A stretch of 64,000 nt of DNA from Pseudomonadota bacterium (lineage in GTDB: Bacteria; Pseudomonadota; Alphaproteobacteria; Puniceispirillales; Marisalimonadaceae): the NCBI GenBank assembly GCA_028382005.1, contig JAOESH010000006.1, forward strand, positions 1 through 64,000, in the 5' to 3' direction. A program made the translations under genes and the position numbers. The notes below the pieces were generated by a model. That model did not search any database, had not been told where the DNA came from, and saw nothing but the letters and a program-made list of their open reading frames with translations. Shown here in pieces: positions 1 to 8,181 of the stretch (position 1 is the stretch's first letter; each line of letters opens with the position of its first letter).

Positions 1-72
1 TATTCTAAATTTATAAATTCTACTGATGTTTTTGATAAAGATAATGCTGCTAAACGGCATTCAAAAATGTAG
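1..72 (+). CDS. 3' end of an unidentified protein, cut by the window edge
   Basis: Frame 1 is open from the first base to a TAG at 70-72, giving 23 residues that end in ...AAKRHSKM. Only the tail is present, so no family can be assigned. The codon use resembles neighbouring genes and the stop lies 28 bases from the converging stop of tctA, as expected for a real convergent gene. An open frame this short can arise by chance. It could be the tail of a regulator for the tct genes, but nothing in the 23 residues shows that. Confidence 0.35.
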   Translation, partial: YSKFINSTDVFDKDNAAKRHSKM

Positions 73-100
73 TTTAGGAAAAATTATATTAATCAATTTA

Positions 101-1747
101 TTAGATAGTTTTAAAAGAATTAGTCCTTTTATACACCAAAAAACCACCTGCTAATAATAAGATTGCAGCAATTATCATTCTTACTGGGCTACCCATTAAA
201 AATAAAGGAAATGACAATACCACCATACAAATTGGTACATAAATTTTTGAAAACAAGCTATCTTTGTTTGCATTTTGATAAAATGGAAATAAAACAGAAA
301 TAATAGCCATAATTATAAAAAATAAAGACCAAGGCCTAGTAACAAAAAGAAAATAATCATCGCTGGTACCTATAGCCCTAGCTATATTCAATTCTGCTAA
401 CTTTCCTAAAACGACACCAAGTATCATAGGTGCCAAGGGGAAACCTAATTTTCTCATGAAATATCCAATTACACCAAAGCCAAACATGACCCATATGTCA
501 AAAGTTATATTATGAAGAGCAAAAACTCCGATTGCACAATAAGCTAATATGACAGAGGCAAGGACATACATTGGGATTCTTGTTACCAACAAAAACAATC
601 TCAAAGAAAATGCTTGCAAGCCAACCATAAAAAAATGAGCAGCAAAGAATGCAATAAAAACACCATAGGCTAACATAGGCTCATCTTGAATAAATGAAGG
701 ACCTGGGATAATGTTGTGGATCATTAATGCACCAAGCATTACAGCAGTAACAATATCACCAGGAATACCTAGTGCCATCATCATTATTAAAGCTCCACCA
801 GCAGTAGCGTTGTTAGCAGATTCAGGCGCAATAATTCCATCTACAGCACCTTTTCCAAACTCATCCCTATTTTTGGCTGCTTTTTTAGCCTGATCATAGG
901 CTAAGATGTTAGAAATAGATCCTCCTGCAGCGGGAAGAATACCTGTAAAAATACCAATAAAACTTGACCTAAATAAATTAATCCAATTCTTAATGACTAA
1001 GGCAATTGCCTTTCTATGCTCAACTCTAACAGGGTCGGCTGTTTTGGCCATTAATGGAGCTTTTGCTTTTTTGCTATCTTCTACATCAGTCAATAATTGA
1101 GAAAACGCAAATAAGCCAATTAACACTGGAAGAAAAGCAAACCCTTGTCTTATATAATCAGATCCAAATGCAAATCTAGCAACTCCGTTTATTTCGTCTT
1201 CACCAACACATGCGGCAAACAAACCTAATAACCCAGCAATTAAACCCTTTACCATATTATCGCCAGACAGACTGACAGTTATAGTTAATGCAAACACTAT
1301 TAATGAAAAATAATCCCAAGGTCCAAACTCAAGACCAAGAAAAGCAAGTTGTGGAGCTAGAGCTACTAATATTACGGCACTAATCATGCCTCCAAAAAAA
1401 GATGACCAAAGCCCCAACCCTAAAGCTAAGCCTGGCTTTCCTGCTCTAACCATTGGAAAGCCGTCAAAAGTTGTAGCAACAGAGGACGGTGTGCCAGGTA
1501 TGCCAGTTAACATACCAGACATTAATCCTCCAGAAAGTCCACCTACAAACACACCCATCATTGTAGCTAAACCTTGAATAGGACTCATTCCAAATGTAAA
1601 AGGTAAAGTAAGAATAACACCCATAGCAATGGTAAAACCTGGAATAGCACCCGCTAATAGCCCTGCTAGTGTTCCAATACCCATTAAACCTAATGTCAAA
1701 GGATCTAGTAATACTGAAGCACCTGCTTGTAGAATTATATCAAACAT
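101..1747 (-). CDS. tctA: Tripartite tricarboxylate transporter large permease, TctA family
   Basis: Large membrane subunit of a TTT-family secondary transporter, which imports organic anions captured by the periplasmic TctC protein. The 548 residues are mostly hydrophobic and contain the family signature GIPGTPSSVATTFDGFP at about residues 82-98, with a second glycine/proline-rich stretch (GILPAAGGSISNILAYDQAK) near residue 270. It is somewhat longer than the roughly 500-residue norm because of an extra hydrophobic hairpin at the C terminus. It lies 9 bases downstream of tctB, so tctC-tctB-tctA reads as one operon. The substrate cannot be read from the permease; TTT systems carry citrate and many other carboxylates. 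Confidence 0.95.
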   Translation of the reverse strand: MFDIILQAGASVLLDPLTLGLMGIGTLAGLLAGAIPGFTIAMGVILTLPFTFGMSPIQGLATMMGVFVGGLSGGLMSGMLTGIPGTPSSVATTFDGFPMVRAGKPGLALGLGLWSSFFGGMISAVILVALAPQLAFLGLEFGPWDYFSLIVFALTITVSLSGDNMVKGLIAGLLGLFAACVGEDEINGVARFAFGSDYIRQGFAFLPVLIGLFAFSQLLTDVEDSKKAKAPLMAKTADPVRVEHRKAIALVIKNWINLFRSSFIGIFTGILPAAGGSISNILAYDQAKKAAKNRDEFGKGAVDGIIAPESANNATAGGALIMMMALGIPGDIVTAVMLGALMIHNIIPGPSFIQDEPMLAYGVFIAFFAAHFFMVGLQAFSLRLFLLVTRIPMYVLASVILAYCAIGVFALHNITFDIWVMFGFGVIGYFMRKLGFPLAPMILGVVLGKLAELNIARAIGTSDDYFLFVTRPWSLFFIIMAIISVLFPFYQNANKDSLFSKIYVPICMVVLSFPLFLMGSPVRMIIAAILLLAGGFLVYKRTNSFKTI

Positions 1748-1756
1748 TATATGTGA

Positions 1757-2245
1757 CTACCAGACACGCAAAATCTCTCCTTCAGGTAACATTACCCTTA
1801 AACCAAAGGTAAAAACCACCCACATAAAACCAATACTCAAGATAGAAATTGAAAGATGTTTAAAAACTAATCTAATAGTAAAACCACCTAACAAAGTTAA
1901 TAAACCGAAAACAAACAAAATCCCACCTAAAAGCATTCCAAGGTAATCTAATGTTGATAGAAAAAATATAAACATACCAAAACAAATTAAAGCATTTTTA
2001 AATTTAGAAAAATTTATCTTAAAAATATTATTGTCTTTATGGTTATCAGTTTTAAATTGCAAATACGTCTTTCCTAACATTATAGATGACATTACAACTA
2101 ACATCCACAACACAACTCTTGGCCAAGCGTCTGCTTTCATACCTTCAAAACCAAGGTCTCTAATATTTGAAGCGTCATTAATCATTATGCCAGAAAAGCA
2201 TAGTAAGAAAATAGCAATTATTAAATCTGATTTATTATTAGTCAT
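1757..2245 (-). CDS. tctB: Tripartite tricarboxylate transporter small permease, TctB family
   Basis: Small membrane subunit of the TTT importer. The 162-residue protein has four to five hydrophobic segments (about residues 7-22, 42-58, 83-118 and 130-152), the usual length and topology for TctB, a poorly conserved family. Identification rests on size, topology and its position between tctC and tctA. A terminator-like hairpin lies just upstream, between it and tctC. Confidence 0.9.
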   Translation of the reverse strand: MTNNKSDLIIAIFLLCFSGIMINDASNIRDLGFEGMKADAWPRVVLWMLVVMSSIMLGKTYLQFKTDNHKDNNIFKINFSKFKNALICFGMFIFFLSTLDYLGMLLGGILFVFGLLTLLGGFTIRLVFKHLSISILSIGFMWVVFTFGLRVMLPEGEILRVW

Positions 2246-2261
2246 CTTTATCCCAAGAAAA

Positions 2262-2289
2262 AACTCAGAGAGACATATCCCTCTGAGTT
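2262..2289 (-). terminator. Hairpin plus T-run between tctC and tctB (attenuator-like)
   Basis: On the minus strand, a 9-base arm AACTCAGAG, a 10-base loop and the perfect complement CTCTGAGTT are followed at once by a run of T. This is the layout of an intrinsic terminator. It begins a few bases after the tctC stop and before tctB. A partial terminator or 3'-end-protecting hairpin here would yield more binding protein than permease, a common arrangement for binding-protein-dependent transporters. That function is inferred; the inverted repeat is directly visible. Confidence 0.7.
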
Positions 2290-2296
2290 ATAGAAG

Positions 2297-3271
2297 TTAT
2301 TTTCTTTTATATACACCAACTTTTTTTGCAATTGGTAACCATTTGTCGTATGTAGCTTGAAAATGATCTGTATAATCTTTTGCACCTTTATAGGTAATTA
2401 AAATCCCTTTTTTGTGCATTGCGTCTTTGAAATCACTATCTGCAGCAGCACCTTTTAGCATTGAAGCATAATGATCAACAATAGCCTTTGAAGTACCTTT
2501 AGGAGCAACCACACCTCTTTCAACGGCATATACCAAATTAAAACCTTGCTCTTGTGCTGTTTTCATGTCAGGAATTTGATCTAATCTTGACGGGTTTGTT
2601 ACACCTAACGCCTTTAATTTACCAGCTTTAATAAATTTAATGGCAGCTGCTAAATTAATTTCACCAAGCTTAATGTTATCAGCTAAAAGAGCCGTCATTC
2701 TTTGCTTAGTACCATCATAAGAAACATGCTTAAATTTCACTCCAGCTGCATCTTCTAACAATAAGAAAACAAATTGACTAGTCGAACCAAAAGTTCCTCC
2801 AGCAGTAATACTTCCTGGATTTTTCTTTGCTGCAGCAACTAATTCACTTAAATTAGTATAAGGTGTGTTTACGTTAGCACCTATAATTGAAGGAGTAGAA
2901 GTAACCATAGATACTGGCTCAAAGGCATCCCAAGTAATATCAATTCTTCCTGTGAAATAGCTAGTAATTGCACTTTGGTGAATTGCAAATAATGTGCAGC
3001 CGTCAGGTTTTGCTTTTGCAGCTTGCTTAGCACCTTTATTTCCGCCTTGGCCGCCAACATTTACTACTTGTAATTGTGGCTTAGCACCATTCTTATTAAC
3101 TTTTTCAACAATTTGACGGAAAATTATATCCGTTCCACCACCTGCACCCCAAGGAACAATAAGTTTGGCTGTACCACATGGAATGTCTGGTGCAGCAAAA
3201 GCACCTGTTGCTGAGAAAGCTAGGAAAGCGGCTCCGGCTATTCCTGCTTTAAATATATTTTTAATAGGCAT
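2297..3271 (-). CDS. tctC: Tripartite tricarboxylate transporter substrate-binding protein, TctC (Bug) family
   Basis: Periplasmic solute receptor that hands an organic anion to the TctAB permease. The ATG at 3271 is preferred because GGAGA lies 5-9 bases upstream and because the protein then begins with a textbook signal peptide (MPIKNIFKAGIAGAAFLAFS...) with probable cleavage after AFA at about residue 25. An upstream start at 3310 would add 13 residues before the signal. The mature protein starts near a PCGTAKLIVPWGAGGGTD motif, the conserved first strand and loop of Bug-type receptors. Length is 324 residues, normal for the family. It is the first gene of the tctCBA operon and is divergent from the ggt-like gene. 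Confidence 0.93.
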   Translation of the reverse strand: MPIKNIFKAGIAGAAFLAFSATGAFAAPDIPCGTAKLIVPWGAGGGTDIIFRQIVEKVNKNGAKPQLQVVNVGGQGGNKGAKQAAKAKPDGCTLFAIHQSAITSYFTGRIDITWDAFEPVSMVTSTPSIIGANVNTPYTNLSELVAAAKKNPGSITAGGTFGSTSQFVFLLLEDAAGVKFKHVSYDGTKQRMTALLADNIKLGEINLAAAIKFIKAGKLKALGVTNPSRLDQIPDMKTAQEQGFNLVYAVERGVVAPKGTSKAIVDHYASMLKGAAADSDFKDAMHKKGILITYKGAKDYTDHFQATYDKWLPIAKKVGVYKRK

Positions 3272-3314
3272 TGTTATCTCCACAAATATGTTTAATTTAT
3301 TAAAAAACAATGAT

Positions 3315-3335
3315 CTCTTAGATATAGCTTAAGAG
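3315..3335. promoter_or_regulatory. Dyad between divergent tctC and ggt-like genes, candidate operator
   Basis: The arms CTCTTA (3315-3320) and TAAGAG (3330-3335) form an inverted repeat with a 9-base spacer in the 98-base divergent intergenic region. Size and spacing fit a dimeric repressor or activator site controlling both directions. No regulator gene is visible beside it, and a 6-base arm can occur by chance in AT-rich DNA. Confidence 0.3.
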
Positions 3336-3369
3336 TCAAATGTTTTATAAAAGTTTATAGGAAAATTTG

Positions 3370-5175
3370 ATGAAATTTACTACACGACCTGAGATTACAG
3401 GTAACTTTGGTGTTATTACTACCACTCACTGGATCGCATCAGCAGTAGGAATGTCAATTTTGGAAAAAAATGGGAATGCCTTTGATGCAGCTGTTGCAAC
3501 AGGGTTCACACTTCAAGTGGTTGAACCGCACTTAAATGGACCAGGAGGCGAAGTACCACTAATACTAGCACCTTATAATAAAGATCCAATTGTTATATGC
3601 GGACAAGGAGTTGCTCCAGAGGCAGCTAGTTTAAAAACTTTTAATGATATGAATTTAAATATAGTTCCTGGAAGCGGTTTATTACCAGCTGTAGTACCTG
3701 GTGCGTTTGATGCTTGGATGCTTTTACTATTAAATTTTGGAACGATGACATTAAGAGAAGTTTTAGAACCTGCAATGAGCATAGCTATAAAAGGTTACCC
3801 TATAGTTCCAAACATAGTAAATACTATTAAGTCTGTTGAACAATTATTCAAAGACGAGTGGACAAGCTCTGCGGAAATTTATCTTCCTAAAGGGAATTTA
3901 CCTCAGGAAGGTGATTTTTTTACAAATAAAAAAATGGCTGACACTTACCTAAGAATTATCAATGAAGCTGAAGCAAAATCCAAAGATAAAAAAGAACAAA
4001 TACAACAAGCAAGAAATATTTGGAGCAAGGGGTTTATTGCTGAAGAAATAGATAATTATTGTAAAAACAACAGTGTAATGGACACAACAGAGAAAAGACA
4101 TAAAGGGTTGCTAACTGGAGATGATTTAGCTGATTGGTCAGCTACAATTGAAAAACCATGTTCATATAATTATAAAAATTATACTGTCTGCAAAACCGGA
4201 CCGTGGGGGCAAGGTCCTACTTTTCTGCAGCAGTTAGCACTATTAAAGAACTTTGATTTGGATGCGCTTGATGAAAATTCACCAGAGTTTGTTCATCTAG
4301 TTGTCGAAGCAACAAAGCTAGCTTTCGCAGATAGAGAAGCCTTTTACGGAGATACTAATTTTAATGAAGTGCCTATGGAAACTTTATTAAGTGAAGATTA
4401 CAACAAAGGTCGAAGGAATTTAATTACTGATCAAGCCTCAATGGAAGTAAGACCAGGAAATATTCCTGGGTTTGGAGGCAATGTTGTAGTAAGGCCAAAA
4501 GGACAAACCCCAGAATCTTTTTCAAAGTTTGATATAGGTGAACCTACAGTCGCCAGATTTGACGAACCTTTACCAAACAGTTTAGGCGAAACCAAAGGAG
4601 ACACCACTCACTTTGACATAATAGATAAATGGGGCAATATGATAGCAGGTACGCCAAGTGGCGGTTGGTTACAAAGTTCTCCTATTATTCCAAAACTTGG
4701 TTTTTGCTTATCTAATAGAGGGCAAATGTTTTGGCTAGATAAAAATTCACCAGCATGCATTGGGCCAAAGAGACGACCAAGAACTACATTGTCACCTAGT
4801 TTAGCCCTTAAAGATGGATCTCCGTATATGGTATTTGGCACTCCTGGCGGAGACCAACAAGACCAATGGTCACTTCATTTATTCCTTCGACATGTTCACT
4901 TTGGGCTCAATCTTCAAGAGGCCATTGATGCTCCAGGTTTTAGCACTGCTCACTTTCCAAATTCTTTTTATCCTAGAGAAACAGACATCGGTCATTTAGC
5001 CGTTGAAGGAAGATTCCCAAAAGAAACTATTGATGAGCTCCTTAAAAAAGGTCATAAGGTTTCTGTAGATTCAGATTGGAGCCTTGGAAGAATGACTGCT
5101 GCTTCAATGGAGAATGGAATTTTAAAAGGTGCAGCAAATCCCAGATTTATGCAGGGATATGCAATTGGAAGATAA
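3370..5175 (+). CDS. Gamma-glutamyltransferase-fold Ntn hydrolase, probably a non-canonical acylase
   Basis: A 601-residue Ntn-hydrolase precursor of the gamma-glutamyltransferase family. These proteins cleave themselves to expose an N-terminal threonine; the predicted cleavage and nucleophile site is the GDTTHF motif at residues 410-415, with T412 as nucleophile. The ATG at 3370 follows AGGAAAA at 3359-3365. A TTG one codon earlier is possible. There is no signal peptide, so it should act in the cytoplasm, unlike secreted GGT. The canonical D-x-R-E motif before AP, whose arginine binds the glutamyl carboxylate, reads CGQG at residues 77-80. A true gamma-glutamyl substrate is therefore doubtful and an amidase or acylase role is likelier. 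It is divergent from tctCBA and 20 bases upstream of the aspartate dehydrogenase gene. Confidence 0.88.
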   Translation: MKFTTRPEITGNFGVITTTHWIASAVGMSILEKNGNAFDAAVATGFTLQVVEPHLNGPGGEVPLILAPYNKDPIVICGQGVAPEAASLKTFNDMNLNIVPGSGLLPAVVPGAFDAWMLLLLNFGTMTLREVLEPAMSIAIKGYPIVPNIVNTIKSVEQLFKDEWTSSAEIYLPKGNLPQEGDFFTNKKMADTYLRIINEAEAKSKDKKEQIQQARNIWSKGFIAEEIDNYCKNNSVMDTTEKRHKGLLTGDDLADWSATIEKPCSYNYKNYTVCKTGPWGQGPTFLQQLALLKNFDLDALDENSPEFVHLVVEATKLAFADREAFYGDTNFNEVPMETLLSEDYNKGRRNLITDQASMEVRPGNIPGFGGNVVVRPKGQTPESFSKFDIGEPTVARFDEPLPNSLGETKGDTTHFDIIDKWGNMIAGTPSGGWLQSSPIIPKLGFCLSNRGQMFWLDKNSPACIGPKRRPRTTLSPSLALKDGSPYMVFGTPGGDQQDQWSLHLFLRHVHFGLNLQEAIDAPGFSTAHFPNSFYPRETDIGHLAVEGRFPKETIDELLKKGHKVSVDSDWSLGRMTAASMENGILKGAANPRFMQGYAIGR

Positions 5176-5195
5176 CAAACTCAAGGTATAATAAA

Positions 5196-5996
5196 ATGAA
5201 GGTTGGAATTGTTGGATTTGGTTCAATTGGAACAGAGGTAGCTAAAGCTCTTATAAAAGGCGTCGATAATTTTTCTTTGTACGGAATTGTTTCAAGAAGC
5301 ACAGAAAATGCTCAAAAAAAAATTTTACAACTTCAGCATGAAATTAAAATTTATGACTTGGAAACACTAGTCAATAATTGTGATGTTGTTATTGACTGCG
5401 CTCCTAAAGAGGCTTTTAGATCAATTGCTACTAAATGTATTCAAGAACACAAAACTCTAATAACCGTAAGTGGTTCAGGAATTCTAGACAATTTAGATTT
5501 AGAAGAAATAGCTAGGAAAAATAAGACCCAAATAATTTTAGCTACTGGTGCTATTTTAGGCTTAGACGCACTAAGAGCCGCTTCAGAAAGTAAAATTAAT
5601 TCTGTAAAAATGACTACTAGAAAACCACCTAATGCGCTTTCAAATGCTCCTTACGTTATTGAAAAAGGTTTGCAATTAAATGAACTACTAGAACCCAAGC
5701 TTATATTTAAAGGTTCAGCAACAGAAGGTGCTAAAGCTTTTCCTGCAAATGTGAATGTGGCCGCTGCAGTAGGCCTTGCTGGTATAGGTGCAAATGAAAC
5801 TGAATTAGAGATATGGGCTGATCCAAACTTAAAAAGAAACACACATAAGGTAGAAGTTGATGCAGACAGTGCAGTTTTTGAAATGTCTATACAAAATGTT
5901 CAAACTCCAGAAAATCCAGGTACTGGCAAAATTACTGGCCTTAGTGTTATTGCCTGCTTAAGAGGTTTAAAATCACCTTTAAAAATAGGAACATAA
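5196..5996 (+). CDS. nadX: L-aspartate dehydrogenase, NadX type
   Basis: NAD(P)-dependent dehydrogenase converting L-aspartate to iminoaspartate or oxaloacetate, used in NAD synthesis or aspartate catabolism. The 266-residue protein starts at the ATG at 5196; the frame is open further upstream, but that part overlaps the preceding gene. It has an N-terminal Rossmann motif (GIVGFGSIG, residues 4-12), the family motif TGAILGLDALRAA, TRKPP, and a conserved NTHKVEVDA segment carrying the catalytic histidine. Length is typical. It follows the GGT-fold gene by 20 bases and ends two bases before the opposing panE-like gene. No nadA or nadC is adjacent, so a catabolic role in the imported-substrate pathway is plausible but inferred. 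Confidence 0.88.
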   Translation: MKVGIVGFGSIGTEVAKALIKGVDNFSLYGIVSRSTENAQKKILQLQHEIKIYDLETLVNNCDVVIDCAPKEAFRSIATKCIQEHKTLITVSGSGILDNLDLEEIARKNKTQIILATGAILGLDALRAASESKINSVKMTTRKPPNALSNAPYVIEKGLQLNELLEPKLIFKGSATEGAKAFPANVNVAAAVGLAGIGANETELEIWADPNLKRNTHKVEVDADSAVFEMSIQNVQTPENPGTGKITGLSVIACLRGLKSPLKIGT

Positions 5997-5998
5997 GA

Positions 5999-6913
5999 TT
6001 ATGTCAAAGTTCCCTGATAAACGTTCATCCTAATATAACAAGACATTAATATAGGACAGTCAAAATTATATTTTTGACCTTTAGTTATTAAATCTCCAAA
6101 TATTTGTTCATGCTCTGTAAAAGATTTCTTTTCAACATCTCTCTGCATTGATGCTTTAATTGGAGAACTAGAGCTTGTAATTGTCTTCAAGATAATATCA
6201 GATTCACTATCTTCAAAATTAAATTTATATAACTTTGCTATTGATCTACATTCGTTGAACAAATCAATAATTATTTTTTTACCAAAATCATTTCTAACAA
6301 TTTCACCTAAACTGCAACTAAAAAGTGTCGTAGCTCCAGCAACAGTCGAAATAAAAACCCATTTCTTCCATAAATCTAAATTTATATCTTCACTTAAAAC
6401 CACATCAAACTTTGTTTTAGCACATACATCTGCAAATTCTTTTAAAACATTATTTTTACTCAAATCTCTATTTCCGAAAGTAAGTTTTTTAAATTCACTA
6501 AAATGTTCTATTGTTCCATCTTCGTTAACGGTAGAACTAATATGGGCTAACCCTCCCATGATATTATCTTGGCCAAACTCTTCATCCAACTTTTTCATAT
6601 GAGTAATACCATTTAAAAGAGGAATGATTAAGCCTCGGCCTTTTGTAGGACGCAAATCAATAATAGCTTGGTCTAAGTCGTATGTTTTACAGGAAATTAA
6701 GATTATATCGTAAACTGGCTTTAACTCCTCCGCCAATATCAATCTGGGATCTAGGTTTAAGTTTCCTAAAGGGCTAATTACTTTTAATTGATCGGTTGTT
6801 AATAATGCTTTTCTTTTTGGCCTTACTAAAAAGGTTACATCAGCACCACTTTCATGAAGATAACCCCCAAAAAAACCACCTATTCCGCCTACTCCTAAAA
6901 CTAATATTTTCAT
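5999..6913 (-). CDS. 2-dehydropantoate 2-reductase family protein (ApbA/PanE)
   Basis: Ketopantoate-reductase-family oxidoreductase, normally the NADPH step of pantothenate synthesis. The 304 residues show an N-terminal nucleotide-binding motif GVGGIGGFFGG (7-17), SCKTYDLD (74-81), an asparagine in LLNGIT (about 101), and the region with the usual catalytic lysine (LWKKWVFIST, 181-190). Several PanE paralogues act on other 2-oxo acids, and no panB or panC is nearby, so the substrate is uncertain and no symbol is given. It is convergent with nadX, separated by two bases. Confidence 0.85.
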   Translation of the reverse strand: MKILVLGVGGIGGFFGGYLHESGADVTFLVRPKRKALLTTDQLKVISPLGNLNLDPRLILAEELKPVYDIILISCKTYDLDQAIIDLRPTKGRGLIIPLLNGITHMKKLDEEFGQDNIMGGLAHISSTVNEDGTIEHFSEFKKLTFGNRDLSKNNVLKEFADVCAKTKFDVVLSEDINLDLWKKWVFISTVAGATTLFSCSLGEIVRNDFGKKIIIDLFNECRSIAKLYKFNFEDSESDIILKTITSSSSPIKASMQRDVEKKSFTEHEQIFGDLITKGQKYNFDCPILMSCYIRMNVYQGTLT

Positions 6914-6948
6914 TTTTACCTCAATTATTTAGTTTAAAAATTTTGAAT

Positions 6949-7929
6949 TTATAAAAAATTAGACTTTTGTAATTCTAAAATTTTTTCTAACACATCCTCT
7001 GATAAAGGTCCCATTTCTACTGCTTGAATTGCATTTTCAAGATGCTCTAATGTAGCTAACCCTAAAACAGTACAATGCAAACTGTTATCAGACAAACCGT
7101 ATCTGATTGCAAATTGAGCTCTGTTCCCATAAGTTTCACCAACTATTTCATATATTTTATGAACACGTCTTTCTTCTTCTTTTATATCTATCATATGAGT
7201 GACAGGAATTTCTCTGCCATGCCTTATATCTGTAGCTAACAAACCAGCAGCAAATATTCTAATACCCAAGATACCCATGTTCTGTGTCTGGCAGTCTGAG
7301 ACTAAACTCGAGAAATCCTGATCATTCCACATGCCTTTTTCATCAAAAGTAGCTGTTGGATTAAGAAGGTTATAATATATTTGAGCGGTATCAAAACAAC
7401 CAGTATTAACAACTTCTCTAATAGCCTTTGTATCTCCTAAGGCTGTAATGCCGATATGAGCAACACGATTATCTTCTTTGATTTTTTCCATAATGTCACA
7501 CACACTATTTTTCTTTAAAACCTGAGACGGAGTTAAAGTTTCTGCGCTTTCATTAATTGTAATTTTATTATGTAATTGATATAAATCTAATCTGTCTGTT
7601 TTTAACCTTTTTAAACTATCATCTAATTTTCGATCTATTTGAGATCCATATGATTCTGAACTTTTTGGATCTAATCTTGCTTTTGATGATATGTACAATT
7701 TATCTTTAATTGGAAGAGCGCTTAACAAATCGCCAATATTTTTTTCGGATTGACCTTCACTGTAAGTTTCTGCTGTATCTATCCAATTAATTCCTGATTT
7801 AATTGAAATTTCTAAAGCCTTTTCCATAATTTGATAGGTAGGATCAATAAATAGACCACCAACCCATCCTCCGCCTAAAACCACCTCAGAAATATTTAAG
7901 TTAGTTCTTCCTAATTTGACTTTTTTCAT
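6949..7929 (-). CDS. Aldo/keto reductase
   Basis: NAD(P)H-dependent oxidoreductase of the AKR superfamily, 326 residues. The catalytic tetrad is visible: D51 and Y56 in DTAETYSEG, K83 in SSKARLD, and H120 in LYQLHNK. The C-terminal portion has the usual cofactor-binding helix region (AIRYGLSDNSLHCTVLGLATLEHL cannot be quoted further). It is closest to the AKR group that includes L-galactose dehydrogenase and D-threo-aldose dehydrogenase-like proteins; the substrate cannot be assigned. It lies 35 bases upstream of the panE-like gene on the same strand, probably co-transcribed. The AT-rich 250-base gap upstream should hold its promoter. Confidence 0.88.
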   Translation of the reverse strand: MKKVKLGRTNLNISEVVLGGGWVGGLFIDPTYQIMEKALEISIKSGINWIDTAETYSEGQSEKNIGDLLSALPIKDKLYISSKARLDPKSSESYGSQIDRKLDDSLKRLKTDRLDLYQLHNKITINESAETLTPSQVLKKNSVCDIMEKIKEDNRVAHIGITALGDTKAIREVVNTGCFDTAQIYYNLLNPTATFDEKGMWNDQDFSSLVSDCQTQNMGILGIRIFAAGLLATDIRHGREIPVTHMIDIKEEERRVHKIYEIVGETYGNRAQFAIRYGLSDNSLHCTVLGLATLEHLENAIQAVEMGPLSEDVLEKILELQKSNFL

Positions 7930-8181
7930 AATTTTTTCGTCTCTATTTGTTAAAGATTATATTTAGCTAGATTTAATATTTTTAAATAAAAATATTTGTT
8001 AATTAGATTAAAATGATTTTATTATAATAATGCAATTATAAAATAGGAATAGGTATAACAACTCTTTGGTATCACCTATATTGATAGAAATCATATAAAT
8101 AAATAATTATATCTAATAAACAACTATGTGTTAATTAAAATAAAGTTATAAACTTAATCCAATTAATTATTAGAAGAAATT
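7930..8181. other. Longest intergenic region, divergent promoters expected
   Basis: An approximately 250-base very AT-rich gap between the divergent aldo/keto reductase and EamA transporter genes. I see no open frame worth reporting and no RNA gene. An inverted repeat TAGGT (8050-8054) / ACCTA (8074-8078) surrounds a short inner CAA/TTG pairing and could be an operator, but the evidence is weak. Confidence 0.4.

Noticed and set aside
711-1946. Plus-strand open frames of 60-105 codons antisense to tctA/tctB
   Set aside because: They mirror well-conserved coding on the other strand, have no ribosome sites or family features, and such shadows are expected there.
5076-5195. N-terminal extension of NadX starting inside the GGT-fold gene
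   Set aside because: The 40 extra residues do not resemble the family and overlap the upstream gene in another frame; the ATG at 5196 fits the Rossmann start.
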